From Gammaproteobacteria bacterium (lineage in GTDB: Bacteria; Pseudomonadota; Gammaproteobacteria; VBWC01): 64,000 nt of DNA. Location of the stretch: contig VBWC01000014.1 of NCBI GenBank assembly GCA_006218035.1, forward strand, positions 1 to 64,000, in the 5' to 3' direction. The stretch's first letter is position 1. The number at the start of each line of letters is the position of its first letter. The notes beneath the pieces are model-generated. The model was not told the DNA's origin. It did not search any database and worked only from the letters and a program-made list of their open reading frames with translations. Positions 25,226-36,228 of the stretch are shown here, piece by piece. Both the position numbers and the translations under genes were made by a program.

Positions 25226-28202
25226 TCCCGCATCGCCGGCCAACGCCTCTCACTCGTCACTCGTTATCGTGCATTATGCCGAGGACCCGCTCGCGGTCCT
25301 CGGTAACCTTATCCTCGACCGACACGCCGCATCGCTGCCCGACCTGAGCGGCGCGGTGGTCCTGCTGCCCGACATGCAGACTGCGCCGCGGTTGCGCCGC
25401 CTGCTGCTTGGCGGCGCGCGGCAACGTGGCCACGAGGCGTTGCTCGGCCCGGCGATCACCACGCCGCGCTTGTGGCTGCGGCAACAGCGTCCCGCGACGC
25501 GGCGCTTGCTCAGCATCCCGGCACGCGAGCTGTTGCTGGTCGAGGCACTGCACGATCATCCGGTATTGCTGCGTCACGGCAGCCCGTGGACACTGGCGGA
25601 AAATCTGATCGCGCTGTTCGATGAATTGACGCTGCAGGAAACCGTCCTGCCGCGCGACGGCGACGAGTTTCTACGACAACTGGCCGACGCCTACGGCGTG
25701 CCGCCCGGATTAACGCAGGCATTGTCGAACGAGGCCCGGCTCGTGCATACGCTCTGGCACGCCTATCACCGCCAGCTGAGCGAGGCAGACGCCAGCGATG
25801 ACAACAGCGCCTACCGCAGCGGACTCGAGACGGGACCAGACACCGTCCCCGCCGGGATGCACTGCTACCTCGCCGGCGTCGACCGGCTGTTCCGGACCGA
25901 GACGGCGTGGGCGAAAAAACTGATCGATGCGCGACGGCTGACGGTGATCGTCCACGGACGATCGGACACCGCCGCTGGCGCAAACGGCCACGCGGATGCG
26001 CCGATCGCGCGACTCTGTCGTGACCTGCAGGTGGCACCGGACGCGACCAGGCCCGGGCCGCGCGACAGTTTCACAAGGTTTCTCGACACCGCATTCGCCA
26101 CGCCGGAAGATGACGCCGGCAATGACGCGTATGCGCCGCTGGCGCTGCGGGCGCAACGATTCGCGGCCGGGGATCCTGACAGCCCGGCGACGACGCGCCT
26201 GTTTGCCTTCGCGGCCGACAGCGCCGAACGCGAGGCGCAGGCGATCGATCTGCAGGTGCGCCGCTGGTGGCTGGCCGGTCACCGCGACATCGGTATCGTC
26301 ACCGAGGACCGGCGGCTGGCGCGCCGCGTGCGCGCGCTGCTGGAACGCGCCGGCATCCGCTTGCAGGACGCCTCCGGCTGGGCGCTGTCGACGACCAGCG
26401 CCGGCGCTGCACTGGAACGCTGGCTGGAATCCGTCGAGGAGGATTTCGCGCACCTGCCGCTACTCGACCTGCTCAAATCGGCGTTCGTGTTTCCACAGCG
26501 CGATAGCGCGTGGTTGCAAGGCGCGACGTTTCGTCTGGAACAGGACATCATGCTGCACGAGAACGTCGGCCGCGGGATCGAGCGATACCGGCGACATCTG
26601 CAATTCCGCCGGCAGCGTCTCGGCTGGCCGGACACCGGCGTCGATGAACTGCTCGACGCGCTGCAATCCGCGGCGGCGCCGCTGACGGCCCTGGTCAATC
26701 TCAAAACGCATGCGCCAGCAACACTGCTAGACGCGCTGGAATCCAGCCTGGCGAAGATCGGCATGACGCAGCGATTCGCCACCGATCCGGCCGGCACGCT
26801 GATACTCGAACAGATCAGCCGCATGCGCGCCGCGCTCGACGGTTGCCGGTTGCGAATGACCTGGCGCGAGTTTCGCGCCTGGCTGGGACGACAGCTCGAA
26901 ACCAGCAACTTCCGGCCACATACCGCCGCCGACGGCGTCCAGTTGCTCGGCCTGGCGCAAAGCCGATTGTGCCGGTTCGATGCGCTGGTCATCGGCGGCG
27001 CCGATCGCGAGCACCTGCCGCGACACCGGCAGGATTCGCCGTTTTTCAACGATGCCGTCCGGCACGAATTGAACCTCACGACGGGCCACGAGCATGTGCA
27101 ACTGCAGCTGCACCACTTCCGCCGCTTGCTGGAGGCCGCGCCAACCGTTCTGATCACGCATTGCGGTACGCGCGACGGCAACGAACAATTGCCCGGCCCG
27201 TGGGTACAGTTGTTGTCGTCCTTTCACCGGCTGGCGTACGGCCGTGATTTTTCGGACAACGACCTGGGCGTGCTGGCCGGCCGCCACGATACCATGATCG
27301 CCGACCGCCAGACCGACCTGCCCGCACCGCGCGGCATGCCTGCGCCGGCAATGCCGATGTCGTTACTGCCGGACGCGATCTCGGCGTCGTCGTATCAGCA
27401 GCTGGTGAATTGCCCGTATCAGTTCTTCGCCGCGGCCGGGCTGAAACTGCGCCCGGCAGACGCGGTGCGGGAGGCGCTGCAGAAGGACGATTACGGCGAA
27501 AAAGTCCATCGCATACTGCAGGCGTTTCACGGCGGACACGCGCGCCTGCCGGGTCCGTATACGGGCACGTTCACCGAGGCCGGCCGTGTTGCGGCGAGCG
27601 AACTGCTGGAGCAGATATCCCGCCAGGAATTCGCTGCGAACGTCGAAGACAATTTTCTGCACCGCAGCTGGTTAACGCAGTGGCTGGCCGTGATCCCCGC
27701 CTACATCGACTGGCAGATCGAGCGCGCGCCACAGTGGCGTGTGCTGCGCGTTGAGGCGGAGCAGAAACGCAAGCCGCTGGGCGACACACTGACGATTGCC
27801 GGCCGTATCGACCGCATCGACACGGGACCGGACGGCATCGCGATCATCGATTACAAGACCGGCAACACCCCGACCAGGGACGACGTGCTGAACGGCGAGT
27901 CGGTGCAACTGCCGTTCTACGGGTTGCTGGCGGATGTCGTCCCGCACCGCGCGGAATTCCTGAAACTCGGTGATGACAGGAACGGGGTCAAAAGCGCCAC
28001 CTCGCTCGAAGGCGCGGAACTCGACGACACTGTCCGCCACCACAAACAGCGCCTGACCGACACCTGGCAGGCGCTGCAGGCCGGCGCGCCGCTGCCGGCA
28101 TGGGGCGACGACCGCACCTGCGCCTGGTGCGCCATGCAGGGCGTCTGCCGCCGGCAGGCCTGGACCACCGCGTCGCGGGATGCCGCACCGGCACCGACAT
28201 GA
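25215..28202 (+). CDS. AddB-like PD-(D/E)XK nuclease of a double-strand break repair pair
   Basis: The 995-aa protein is of the AddB-like 'probable DNA repair protein' family. A degenerate helicase fold fills most of the length. The C-terminal RecB nuclease domain shows GRIDRID and [10 protein letters not shown] (about residues 865-885). Four cysteines, one in VNCPYQFF and three in [11 protein letters not shown], suggest the iron-sulfur staple of AddB nucleases. The start is unusual: TTG at 25215, overlapping fdxA; no ATG occurs before about codon 54, and a GTG near codon 19 is the alternative. It pairs with the following helicase gene. Confidence 0.85.
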   Translation: MNADPASPANASHSSLVIVHYAEDPLAVLGNLILDRHAASLPDLSGAVVLLPDMQTAPRLRRLLLGGARQRGHEALLGPAITTPRLWLRQQRPATRRLLSIPARELLLVEALHDHPVLLRHGSPWTLAENLIALFDELTLQETVLPRDGDEFLRQLADAYGVPPGLTQALSNEARLVHTLWHAYHRQLSEADASDDNSAYRSGLETGPDTVPAGMHCYLAGVDRLFRTETAWAKKLIDARRLTVIVHGRSDTAAGANGHADAPIARLCRDLQVAPDATRPGPRDSFTRFLDTAFATPEDDAGNDAYAPLALRAQRFAAGDPDSPATTRLFAFAADSAEREAQAIDLQVRRWWLAGHRDIGIVTEDRRLARRVRALLERAGIRLQDASGWALSTTSAGAALERWLESVEEDFAHLPLLDLLKSAFVFPQRDSAWLQGATFRLEQDIMLHENVGRGIERYRRHLQFRRQRLGWPDTGVDELLDALQSAAAPLTALVNLKTHAPATLLDALESSLAKIGMTQRFATDPAGTLILEQISRMRAALDGCRLRMTWREFRAWLGRQLETSNFRPHTAADGVQLLGLAQSRLCRFDALVIGGADREHLPRHRQDSPFFNDAVRHELNLTTGHEHVQLQLHHFRRLLEAAPTVLITHCGTRDGNEQLPGPWVQLLSSFHRLAYGRDFSDNDLGVLAGRHDTMIADRQTDLPAPRGMPAPAMPMSLLPDAISASSYQQLVNCPYQFFAAAGLKLRPADAVREALQKDDYGEKVHRILQAFHGGHARLPGPYTGTFTEAGRVAASELLEQISRQEFAANVEDNFLHRSWLTQWLAVIPAYIDWQIERAPQWRVLRVEAEQKRKPLGDTLTIAGRIDRIDTGPDGIAIIDYKTGNTPTRDDVLNGESVQLPFYGLLADVVPHRAEFLKLGDDRNGVKSATSLEGAELDDTVRHHKQRLTDTWQALQAGAPLPAWGDDRTCAWCAMQGVCRRQAWTTASRDAAPAPT

Positions 28203-28231
28203 CCACCCTGACGCGCGCATGATGCCTCCAC

Positions 28232-31200
28232 ATGACTGAACACAACGACACCACCGATCCCGCAACGAGCGCCGCGGTCGTTGCCTCCGCGGGTACCGGC
28301 AAGACCTGGCTGCTGGTGACACGCCTGGTTCGTCTGTTGCTCGACGGCACGACACCGGACGCGATTCTGGCCATCACCTTCACGCGCAAGGCCGCTGCGG
28401 AAATGCAGACACGTCTGCTGGATCGGCTGTATGCGCTGGCCTCGGCCGGGGATGACGCGCTGCACGCGCAACTGTCGGCGCTCGGGGTCGCGCCGTCGCC
28501 GCCCACCTGCCACACCGCGCGGCACCTCTATGAGCAGGTGCTGCGCAGCATCCGGCCGGTCCGGTTCTACACGTTTCACGCGTTTTGCCAGGACATCCTG
28601 CGGCGTTTTCCGCTGGAGGCCGACGTGCCACCGGGATTTGAACTGATCGAGGACACCGGACTGCTCGAGGCCGAGGCCTGGGACGCGCTGGCCGCCGAAA
28701 CTACCGCGCACCCCGACGGCGAGACGGCGCAGATGCTGACGGCGTTGCTCGATGCGTGCCGTGGTCTGCCGAACACGCGCGACGCGATCGCCGCGTTTTT
28801 CTCCCATCGCGGCGACTGGTGGGCCTACACGGCGGAAACAGAGGAACCCGTGTTGTGGGCGACCGATCGCCTGGCGCGGCAGCTGGACATCGCACCGGAT
28901 GAACAACCTGCCACCGGGTTTTTCGACAAAACCAATACCGCAGCGCTGCGCGAATTCCAGTTGCTGCTGAACCAGCATGCGACCGCCACCAACCTGAAGT
29001 TCAGCGACGTGCTCGATCAGGCGCTGGACACGGTCACCGACATTGGCGCGCGGTTCGCACGCGCTGCCGACGTTTTCATCACCGCCGACGGCAAACAGCG
29101 CGCATGCAGCTCGACCAAAGCACGCATCAAGCAAATGGGAGCGGACGGCGATCAGCGCTTTGTCGCGTTACACGAGCAGCTCGGCGCGCAGATACTGTCG
29201 TGTATCGACCGGATAAAAAAACAAAACACGCTCAACGCCAACCGCGCGTGGTATCACACCGGCACACGGTTTCTGGCGCACTATCAGCGCCTGAAGCTGG
29301 AGCGGCGGCAACTCGATTTCACCGATCTCGAGTGGAAGGCCTGCCAGTTGCTGAACGAATCCAACAACGCCCACTGGGTGCAGTACAAACTGGATCAGCG
29401 CATCGACCACGTGCTGGTCGACGAATTCCAGGACACCAACCCGACACAGTGGCGCCTGCTGCTGCCGCTGCTCGAAGAACTCGCGGCCGGTTCCACCGAG
29501 CGCCGCCGCAGCGTGTTTCTGGTCGGGGACAACAAACAGTCGATCTATCGTTTCCGGCGGGCCGATCCGCGGTTGTTTGATAACGCGCGCCGCTGGATTG
29601 CCGACCGCCTGAACGCGGTCGACGGCACGCTGACGTCGTCGTATCGCTCGTCGCCGGCGATCATCGCGTTCGTCAACCGCGTATTCGACGCCGGCAGACT
29701 CAAGACGATGCTGCCGGCGTTCACCGCTCACGACACCTATCGCGATGAACTGCCCGGCACGGTGGAGATTCTGCCGCTGGTGGCGCGGGACGAGCCCATG
29801 GACGCTGAAGTAGCGTCATTCCGCCGGCCGTTGCAGGCTCCGCGCGTGCTGGCCGAGGACCGGCGCTACTATCACGAGGGCGCGATGATCGCGGCGCGGA
29901 TACGCGAGCTGATCGACAACCATGTGCTGTTGGGCGGAGGACCGGACGCACGACCGGCCGGGTACGGCGACATCATCATCCTGGTACGCAACCGCACCCA
30001 TGTACACGCGTACGAACAGGCGTTGCGCGATGCCGCTGTTCCATATATCGGACAGACGCGCGGCACGTTGATGGAATGCCTGGAGGTGCAGGACATGACG
30101 CACCTGCTGCGGCTGCTGGTTGCGCCCTACGACAATCTGGCACTCGCGTCGGTACTGCGCGCACCGCTGTTCGATTGCAGCGATGCCGAGCTGATCGACC
30201 TGGCACTGGCGGACAGCGGCGACGACGCGAAGGCCGAACTGTGGATCAACCGCCTGGAGCGCGTCGCCGCCGACCGGCCCGAGGCTTCCCCGCTGCGGCG
30301 CGCCTGGCAACAGATCAACCGGTGGCGGGGACTGGCCAACACCCTGCCGGTGCACGATCTGCTGGACCGGATCTACCACGACGCGAATGTCCTGGAGCGC
30401 TATGACGCCGCGTTTCCGCTGCATCTGCGCGCCAGGGCACGCGCCAACCTGACGCGCTTTATCGAACTGGCGCTGGAGGTCGACAGCGGCCGTTATCCGA
30501 GCCTGCCGCACTTCCTCAACCGCCTGGAACAACTCAGGACCCACAGCGCGACACTCGACGAGGCGCCCATCGCCAGTCCCGACGGCAGCGTGCGCATCAT
30601 GACCATCCACGGCGCAAAAGGCCTGGAGGCGGGGGTGGTGTTTCTCGCGGATACCGCCAACACAGGCAGCCCGGCCAACGCCTATGGTGCGCTGGTCGAC
30701 TGGCCGCCGGCGGAAAACCGGCCCGGCACGTTCCTGCTCACCGGCAAGAAAGAGATGCTGGACAGTTTTTCAAAAGACCGGATCGAGGAACGCAACATCG
30801 CTGACCGTCGCGAGGAAATCAATCTGCTGTATGTCGCCCTCACACGCGCTCGCCAGATGCTGTTTATATCCGCCAGCGCGTCCGCCAGGACCAGCGATTT
30901 CAACTGGTACCAACTGATTGCCGAAAGCCTGGCGCCGGATGACATCCGTGCGATCGCGGGCGGCTGGCGAGATTCTTATGGCGCGACCACGACGCAACCC
31001 GCGATAACTCCGGCCAACCCGGTGCTCCCGCTGCCTGAAATCACGCCCGCGCTATCCACGCCGCTGCAGGTCACGACGCGTCACCGCGAAATCGCACCGA
31101 GCCTGACGGCAGACTCTGCAATCACGCCACACGCTGTTGACGACAACGCGCGCCTGCGCGGCACCGTGATACACCGTATGCTGGAGTGGCAGGCAAAATA

Positions 31201-31624
31201 TCCGGAATACCGTGACGACACAGCCCCGGATCCACTGGTTAACGAATTCGCGGCCGAAACCAGCGTCGCCAATCTGTCAGCCTGGTGGCGGGAAGCCCGC
31301 CAAGTTGCACTGGCGCCGGAGTTTCGGGATCTGTTCGATGCCAGTCGCTACCTGCGCGCCTATAACGAAATCGCGATCCAGTACTGGCTGGACGGGAACA
31401 TCGTGCACGGCGTCATCGATCGACTGGTCGTCGCCGAAAACGGGGTGACTATCATCGATTACAAGACACATCGCGACGTGACCGCCGGCAACCTCGCCGA
31501 ACTCGCGCAGCACTATGCGGAACAGATGCGGCTTTATCGCACCGGCGTCGAGCGGCTGTGGCCCGGCAAGCCGGTCAGGGCGCTATTGCTGTTTACCGCA
31601 TGCGCGGCCACGGTGGCTGTATAG
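28232..31624 (+). CDS. AddA/RecB-like UvrD-family helicase-nuclease
   Basis: The 1130-aa protein has Walker A ASAGTGKTW at about residues 18-26, ITFTRKAAAEMQ, the DEFQDTNPTQW Walker B region, GDNKQSIYRFRRA and TIHGAKGLE helicase motifs, and a C-terminal nuclease motif VIDRL with TIIDYKTH near 1070. It starts 29 bp after the AddB-like gene, forming a two-gene AddAB-type end-resection complex that may replace RecBCD in this organism. It is full length. Confidence 0.9.
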   Translation: MTEHNDTTDPATSAAVVASAGTGKTWLLVTRLVRLLLDGTTPDAILAITFTRKAAAEMQTRLLDRLYALASAGDDALHAQLSALGVAPSPPTCHTARHLYEQVLRSIRPVRFYTFHAFCQDILRRFPLEADVPPGFELIEDTGLLEAEAWDALAAETTAHPDGETAQMLTALLDACRGLPNTRDAIAAFFSHRGDWWAYTAETEEPVLWATDRLARQLDIAPDEQPATGFFDKTNTAALREFQLLLNQHATATNLKFSDVLDQALDTVTDIGARFARAADVFITADGKQRACSSTKARIKQMGADGDQRFVALHEQLGAQILSCIDRIKKQNTLNANRAWYHTGTRFLAHYQRLKLERRQLDFTDLEWKACQLLNESNNAHWVQYKLDQRIDHVLVDEFQDTNPTQWRLLLPLLEELAAGSTERRRSVFLVGDNKQSIYRFRRADPRLFDNARRWIADRLNAVDGTLTSSYRSSPAIIAFVNRVFDAGRLKTMLPAFTAHDTYRDELPGTVEILPLVARDEPMDAEVASFRRPLQAPRVLAEDRRYYHEGAMIAARIRELIDNHVLLGGGPDARPAGYGDIIILVRNRTHVHAYEQALRDAAVPYIGQTRGTLMECLEVQDMTHLLRLLVAPYDNLALASVLRAPLFDCSDAELIDLALADSGDDAKAELWINRLERVAADRPEASPLRRAWQQINRWRGLANTLPVHDLLDRIYHDANVLERYDAAFPLHLRARARANLTRFIELALEVDSGRYPSLPHFLNRLEQLRTHSATLDEAPIASPDGSVRIMTIHGAKGLEAGVVFLADTANTGSPANAYGALVDWPPAENRPGTFLLTGKKEMLDSFSKDRIEERNIADRREEINLLYVALTRARQMLFISASASARTSDFNWYQLIAESLAPDDIRAIAGGWRDSYGATTTQPAITPANPVLPLPEITPALSTPLQVTTRHREIAPSLTADSAITPHAVDDNARLRGTVIHRMLEWQAKYPEYRDDTAPDPLVNEFAAETSVANLSAWWREARQVALAPEFRDLFDASRYLRAYNEIAIQYWLDGNIVHGVIDRLVVAENGVTIIDYKTHRDVTAGNLAELAQHYAEQMRLYRTGVERLWPGKPVRALLLFTACAATVAV

Positions 31625-31664
31625 CGGTTCGCGGAAAATCGGCCTGTCCGGCATGCGGCTGGCG

Positions 31665-32381
31665 TCACTGGTGCGATTGCGCAAGAAAACCGGCGAGGCG
31701 CTTCGGTTCGACATAGCCCGGCAGCACGGTGCCGTCGGCCAGCACCAGCGTCGGCGTGCCGGTCAGCCCGATCTTCGCCGCCGCCGCCATATGATCGGCG
31801 ACCGGGTTCCTGCATTTCTTCACCTCCGGAATTTCACCGGTCTTGGCGAGCGTCATCGCCGCGCTCCGGTCCGCGGCACACCACACGGACACCGCCTTTT
31901 CGGCCGACGGCGTGTTGAGTCCGCTGCGCGGGTAGGCGAGATAGCGCACCGTGATACCTTCCCGATTGTAGTCCGCCATCTCGCGATGCATTTTGCGGCA
32001 ATAGGTGCAATCGACGTCGGTAAATACCGTGACCACATATTTTTCCGTCGGCGCACGAAATACGATCATCGTTGACTCGTCAATCGCCGCGATCAATTCG
32101 CGCCGGCCAACGGACCGGGTCTTTTCGGTCAGATTATCCATCCGGTCCTTGACGTCAAAGACGTCGCCCTGCACCACGTACCGGCCGTTCCTGGTGATGT
32201 AGAAAATCTCCGGACCGAAAGCGACCTCATATAAACCGGGAATCGGCGACTCGGTGATGCGATCCGGTTTTTCGCCGGGCATCATTTTCGCCAGCTGCTG
32301 CTCGATTGCAGCCAGCTCCGGGGCGTCGGCATACAGGCCGGACGAGGCCAGAAACATAATCAACAGAATCGCTATTCGCAC
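31665..32381 (-). CDS. dsbC: Periplasmic disulfide isomerase DsbC
   Basis: The 238-aa secreted protein has a short signal peptide (IAILLIMFLASSGLYA), a DsbC dimerisation domain and a thioredoxin domain with catalytic Cys125-Thr-Tyr-Cys128 (DVDCTYCRKMH), the cis-Pro TGTPTLVLADG and a second cysteine pair (WCAADRS, KKCRNP). The start was set at the GTG at 32381 because GAGGTG sits 6 bases before it and the signal peptide then starts correctly. It lies downstream of xerD, a common order, with a palindromic element between. Confidence 0.93.
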   Translation of the reverse strand: MRIAILLIMFLASSGLYADAPELAAIEQQLAKMMPGEKPDRITESPIPGLYEVAFGPEIFYITRNGRYVVQGDVFDVKDRMDNLTEKTRSVGRRELIAAIDESTMIVFRAPTEKYVVTVFTDVDCTYCRKMHREMADYNREGITVRYLAYPRSGLNTPSAEKAVSVWCAADRSAAMTLAKTGEIPEVKKCRNPVADHMAAAAKIGLTGTPTLVLADGTVLPGYVEPKRLAGFLAQSHQ

Positions 32382-32486
32382 AGGGTACACCTCATGTAAG
32401 TCGGCCGTCCGGACGGCGAACGGATATCGTCGCCATTCAGCCATATCTATTGAGAATTACCTATAAGCCTGACACGTCCAACGGCT

Positions 32487-32583
32487 GTCATTCCCGTACC
32501 CTCCGGGTATAAACTTCGCGGGAATCCAGTGCCGTTCACAACCACTGGATTCCGGGTCTTCGCTGCGCTCCGCCCGGCATGAC
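32487..32583 (-). repeat. Dispersed palindromic intergenic element, copy B
   Basis: This is the inverted, near-identical copy of the element at 11153-11255: from the minus strand it reads GTCATGCCGGGCGGAGCG to GGGAATGAC, with ACCCGGAATCCAGTG and CACTGGATTCCCGCG arms. It sits between xerD and dsbC, where it could act as an attenuator or mRNA-stability hairpin. Confidence 0.85.
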
Positions 32584-32662
32584 GGTCGCGATGTGTTGTC
32601 ACGTAATTTGGTAATTCTCGATAATATGCCTATTCTACCTTTCGACCATCCATGCGCCTAAT

Positions 32663-33601
32663 TTATCCGCGCGGGTGATGCCTGGCGTGCAGGTCCTTGA
32701 GGCGCTCGCGGGCGACATGCGTATAGATCTGGGTCGTCGACAGGTCGCTATGGCCAAGCAGCATCTGCAACACTCGCAAATCCGCCCCGTGATTGAGCAA
32801 ATGGGTCGCGAATGCGTGACGCAGCGTGTGCGGCGACAAATGCCGGGTGATACCACCCTGCCGTGCGTAACGCTTGATCAGATACCAGAATGCCTGGCGC
32901 GTCATGCCGCTCCCCCGCTGTGTCACAAACAGCGTGTCCGACATGGCGCCTTTGAGTATCTGCGGTCGCGCGTCATCCAGATACCGTTCCAGCCAATGCA
33001 GGGCCTCGTCACCCAGTGGCACCAGCCGCTCCTTACCCCCCTTGCCGCGGACATGGACGACACCCTGACGGTAATTTACCTGACTGACGCCGAGTGTCAC
33101 CAGTTCTGACACGCGCAAACCCGACGCGTACAGAACCTCGAGCATGGCGCGATCGCGCAGTCCCAGCGGCAACTGCGTCGGCGGCGTATTGATCAGACGC
33201 TCGACCTCCTCCTCAGTCAACGACCTCGGCAGCGAGCGCTCCAGCCTGGGCGCGTCGATACGGGCGGTCGGGTCGGCGGTGATGACGCCCTCGCGTACCA
33301 GATACTGATACAGACGCCGCATGCTCGATAACAGCCGCGCCGTGGAGCGCGCGCTCAAGCCACGCTGCACCTGGTTTGCCAGATATTCGAGCAGATCGCT
33401 GCGCTGCGCGGCCATCAGCGTACATGAGCGTCGTGTCAGCCACACCGCAAGCCCGTGAAGATCGGTGCGATAGGCGACCAGCGTCGCTACACGCAGGCCG
33501 CGCTCCATCCACAATGCATCAAGAAACCGTTCGATTGTATGGCGATTCGCGTCCCCGGGAGGCGACTCCGTCCCGCCCGGCACGTTACTGACCGCGTTCA
33601 T
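32663..33601 (-). CDS. xerD: Site-specific tyrosine recombinase XerD
   Basis: The 312-aa recombinase resolves chromosome dimers at dif with XerC. All catalytic residues are present: Arg163, Lys187, His258, Arg261, His284 and nucleophile Tyr293 (HTLRHAFATHLL, LLGHSDLSTTQIYTH). The ATG at 33601 overlaps the end of ogt by 17 bp; upstream codons in this frame belong to ogt and were excluded. Its dsbC neighbour supports XerD rather than XerC or an integrase. Confidence 0.93.
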   Translation of the reverse strand: MNAVSNVPGGTESPPGDANRHTIERFLDALWMERGLRVATLVAYRTDLHGLAVWLTRRSCTLMAAQRSDLLEYLANQVQRGLSARSTARLLSSMRRLYQYLVREGVITADPTARIDAPRLERSLPRSLTEEEVERLINTPPTQLPLGLRDRAMLEVLYASGLRVSELVTLGVSQVNYRQGVVHVRGKGGKERLVPLGDEALHWLERYLDDARPQILKGAMSDTLFVTQRGSGMTRQAFWYLIKRYARQGGITRHLSPHTLRHAFATHLLNHGADLRVLQMLLGHSDLSTTQIYTHVARERLKDLHARHHPRG

Positions 33602-34112
33602 GCGCAAGCAGTCTGGCCTTGAGCTCCAGCATCGGACCGTTGGTCTGTCCGCAGAATCCGCCCAAAGCCGATGACGATACAACGCGGTGGCACGGAATGA
33701 TGATCGGCACCGGATTATGCCGACAGGCGCCGCCTACCGCACGGGCTGAGGTTGTCAGTCGGCGCGCCAGGTCCCCGTAGGAGCAGACGCTGCCCGCGGG
33801 TATGTCGCGCATGGCGCGCCACACGCGTTGCTGGAAGGCCGTGCCGCGCGGTGCAAGCGGCACCGTGAACTGGAATGCGGGATCGCGAAAATACCGGCGT
33901 ATTTGATCTACGGCGACACGGCCGGCAACCGTGGCCGGGTTAAGCAGTTGCGCATCGCCAGCCAGGAAATTGATCGCGGTAATTCGACCGCTGGCCAGCT
34001 CCACGCCCACCCGGAGCGTCTCGAACGGCGACCGCAATACAGCGGCGTCTGTGTCGGCGGGACTGGCCCGCCGACGACTTTTTGTATAACTGCCGGTGCC
34101 GCTGTTGAGCAT
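33585..34112 (-). CDS. ogt: Methylated-DNA-[protein]-cysteine S-methyltransferase (Ogt/MGMT)
   Basis: The 175-aa suicide repair protein removes O6-alkyl groups from guanine. The acceptor is Cys141 in IIPCHRVV; the helix-turn-helix region YGDLARRL and the Arg-finger segment VGGACRHNPVPI are present. The ATG at 34112 was taken; a GTG three codons earlier is possible. Its end overlaps xerD. Confidence 0.93.
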   Translation of the reverse strand: MLNSGTGSYTKSRRRASPADTDAAVLRSPFETLRVGVELASGRITAINFLAGDAQLLNPATVAGRVAVDQIRRYFRDPAFQFTVPLAPRGTAFQQRVWRAMRDIPAGSVCSYGDLARRLTTSARAVGGACRHNPVPIIIPCHRVVSSSALGGFCGQTNGPMLELKARLLAHERGQ

Positions 34113-34149
34113 AATCAGCACAACGCTCGCCGTGAAACCGCCCCAGTAT

Positions 34150-34186
34150 AAAAAAACGGGTGTTATGTCACCATAACACCCGTTCT
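34150..34186 (-). terminator. Rho-independent terminator of the rpsP-rplS operon
   Basis: On the minus strand a 12-bp perfect stem ACGGGTGTTATG / CATAACACCCGT with a 4-base loop is followed by TTTTTTT. It lies 27 bp after the rplS stop. Confidence 0.92.
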
Positions 34187-34212
34187 CTCATCCCCGGAAA
34201 ATTACAGGTGCG

Positions 34213-34560
34213 TTACAGCTTTTCCTTGATACGCGCCGCCTTGCCCTGCAAATCACGCAGGTAATACAGCTTGGCCCGGCGGACGTCACCGCGGCGCTTG
34301 ACGGTGATACCGCTGATGATCGGGCTATGTGTCTGGAAAACGCGTTCCACGCCGTCACCGCGCGCCATCTTGCGAACGGTGAACGAAGAATTCAGGCCGC
34401 GGTTCTTTTTCGCAATGACGATGCCCTCATAGGTTTGCAGGCGCTCCCGCGTGCCCTCGACAACCTTCACCTGCACGCTGACGGTATCGCCCGGCGCGAA
34501 TTCAGGGATGTCCTGCTTCATCTGGGCGGCTTCTATCTGTTCAATTATGTTGCTCATCAC
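34213..34560 (-). CDS. rplS: 50S ribosomal protein L19
   Basis: The 115-aa protein shows the L19 pattern: [36 protein letters not shown] and [25 protein letters not shown] (for example [18 protein letters not shown]). It lies at the 30S-50S interface. It is the last gene of rpsP-rimM-trmD-rplS and is followed by a strong terminator. Confidence 0.98.
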   Translation of the reverse strand: MMSNIIEQIEAAQMKQDIPEFAPGDTVSVQVKVVEGTRERLQTYEGIVIAKKNRGLNSSFTVRKMARGDGVERVFQTHSPIISGITVKRRGDVRRAKLYYLRDLQGKAARIKEKL

Positions 34561-34588
34561 TATATTTCCTGGTTACGTAATCCTGTTG

Positions 34589-35332
34589 TCAATCCTGCCC
34601 GGTTTCTTGCCGAATAAACTCGTTGAGCAACGCTCGTTGACCTTCCGTCAGTGCCGCATGTTCCAGCAGGTCGGGGCGCTTCCGCCACGTGTTTGCGAGC
34701 ATCTCCTTCTCGCGCCACGCGCCGATCGCCGCGTGATCACCGCTCAATAATACCTCGGGCACCCGCAGTCCGTCGATTTCTTCCGGCCGGGTATAGTGCG
34801 GATAGTCCAGCAACCCGGTCGCAAACGAGTCCTGCGATGCCGACTGATCGTGCCCCAGCGCTCCGGGAATCGTCCGCACCAGCGCGTCAATCACGACCAT
34901 CGCGGCGAGTTCGCCGCCGGTCAACACGTAATCCCCGATCGACCATTCCTCGTCGATCTCCGTGGCAACAACGCGCTCATCGATCCCTTCGTAGCGCCCC
35001 GCCACCAGCACCAGACCTGGTTGCGCCGCCAGTCGGTTGACGCCCTCCTGATCGAGACGCCTGCCTTGCGGCGTCAGATAAATCACCGTACTACCGCCCG
35101 CGTCTTTTCGAGCCGCGCGGATCGCGGCGCGCAACGGCTCGACTCGCATCACCATGCCGGGGCCCCCGCCGTAGGGCCGATCATCCACCGTACGGTGACG
35201 ATCATGCGTATAATCACGCGGGTCCCAGCACTTCAGTGTCAACAGGCCGCGATCTGTCGCACGCCCGGTAACGCCAAACTTCATCACGGCGTCAAACATC
35301 GGCGGAAACAACGTGACGACATCAATACGCAC
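34589..35332 (-). CDS. trmD: tRNA (guanine-37-N1)-methyltransferase TrmD
   Basis: The 247-aa SPOUT enzyme has [14 protein letters not shown] at the start, the SAM-binding trefoil knot ([29 protein letters not shown]) and [11 protein letters not shown]. It makes m1G37 to prevent frameshifting. It sits in the standard operon, 28 bp before rplS. Confidence 0.98.
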   Translation of the reverse strand: MRIDVVTLFPPMFDAVMKFGVTGRATDRGLLTLKCWDPRDYTHDRHRTVDDRPYGGGPGMVMRVEPLRAAIRAARKDAGGSTVIYLTPQGRRLDQEGVNRLAAQPGLVLVAGRYEGIDERVVATEIDEEWSIGDYVLTGGELAAMVVIDALVRTIPGALGHDQSASQDSFATGLLDYPHYTRPEEIDGLRVPEVLLSGDHAAIGAWREKEMLANTWRKRPDLLEHAALTEGQRALLNEFIRQETGQD

Positions 35333-35343
35333 GGCACCGTTTC

Positions 35344-35829
35344 CTAGAAGTCGGGGTCCCAGTCGACCGTGATAACACCCCCCGCCAGATCCACATCCAC
35401 CACGACATCGCCGCGAATGAAAGGTATCAGACGCTCGCGGTCACCCTGCACGATCATTACCGCGTTGGCGCCGGTGTCGAACAGCCGGGCGACGAATCCG
35501 AAATCTGCTCCGGACCGGGTAACGACCCGCAGGTTTTCCAGATCGGCCCAGTAATATTCGCCTTCGGGCAACTCCGGAAACTGATGCCGCGTTACCGCAA
35601 TTTCGGCACCCACCAGCTTGCTCGCTGTATCGCGATCATCAGAACCGACAGGATGGACGACCAATCCCTTGCCATGCGGCTTGCGCTGCGTTACCTCGAA
35701 AACTTGCCAGCCGCTATCGCGCTTGAGCAACCACGGTGTATACATCAGTATTTCGGTCGCGGGCACGGTGTAAGATGCCACCTTGACCCAACCCTTTACA
35801 CCATAGATTCCGGCAATCCGGGCCACCAC
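35344..35829 (-). CDS. rimM: Ribosome maturation factor RimM
   Basis: The 161-aa protein has [13 protein letters not shown] at the N-terminus and a PRC-barrel with [12 protein letters not shown] and [15 protein letters not shown]. It assists 30S assembly by binding S19. The start is a GTG at 35829 or the next codon, also GTG. The frame stays open back toward rpsP but has no other start codon there and no clear Shine-Dalgarno, so translation is perhaps coupled to rpsP. Confidence 0.95.
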   Translation of the reverse strand: MVARIAGIYGVKGWVKVASYTVPATEILMYTPWLLKRDSGWQVFEVTQRKPHGKGLVVHPVGSDDRDTASKLVGAEIAVTRHQFPELPEGEYYWADLENLRVVTRSGADFGFVARLFDTGANAVMIVQGDRERLIPFIRGDVVVDVDLAGGVITVDWDPDF

Positions 35830-35915
35830 GATACGGCGCGCTTGATCGTCTTGCGTCGCGCCGGCGGCACTATCGCCTCCGCCAGAGCCTGGCTCGCCTT
35901 TGCCGTTAACCGAAC

Positions 35916-36158
35916 TCAGGCTTTGTACTGCGCGATCAACTGGGCGACGCGATCGGAGGCCTTCGCGCCCTGCGCCAGCCAGTGATTGACCCGCTCGGAA
36001 TTAATGCTAAGACCCTGTTCGCCCGCCACGGCAATCGGGTTATAGAAACCGAGCCGCTCAATATAACGTCCGTCACGCGAGTTACGGCTGTCCGTCACCA
36101 CGATGTGATAAAACGGACGCTTCTTCGCGCCATGACGGGACATACGAATTGTTACCAT
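35916..36158 (-). CDS. rpsP: 30S ribosomal protein S16
   Basis: The 80-aa protein starts [20 protein letters not shown], the S16 N-terminus, with [11 protein letters not shown] following. The ATG at 36158 has GGAGGG about 11 bases upstream. It is the first gene of the operon behind the promoter at 36229-36256. Confidence 0.98.
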   Translation of the reverse strand: MVTIRMSRHGAKKRPFYHIVVTDSRNSRDGRYIERLGFYNPIAVAGEQGLSINSERVNHWLAQGAKASDRVAQLIAQYKA

Positions 36159-36188
36159 GTGGCTTACACCCTCCTGCAACGACTACAT

Positions 36189-36211
36189 GGGTGCCGACGT
36201 ATGTCGCACCC
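36189..36211 (-). promoter_or_regulatory. Hairpin in the rpsP 5' untranslated leader
   Basis: GGGTGCCGAC and GTCGCACCC (plus strand) can pair around a short loop, with one bulge. It lies between the promoter and the ribosome binding site, so it could tune translation, but no run of U follows. Confidence 0.45.
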
Positions 36212-36228
36212 AATTAGGAAAACGCGAT

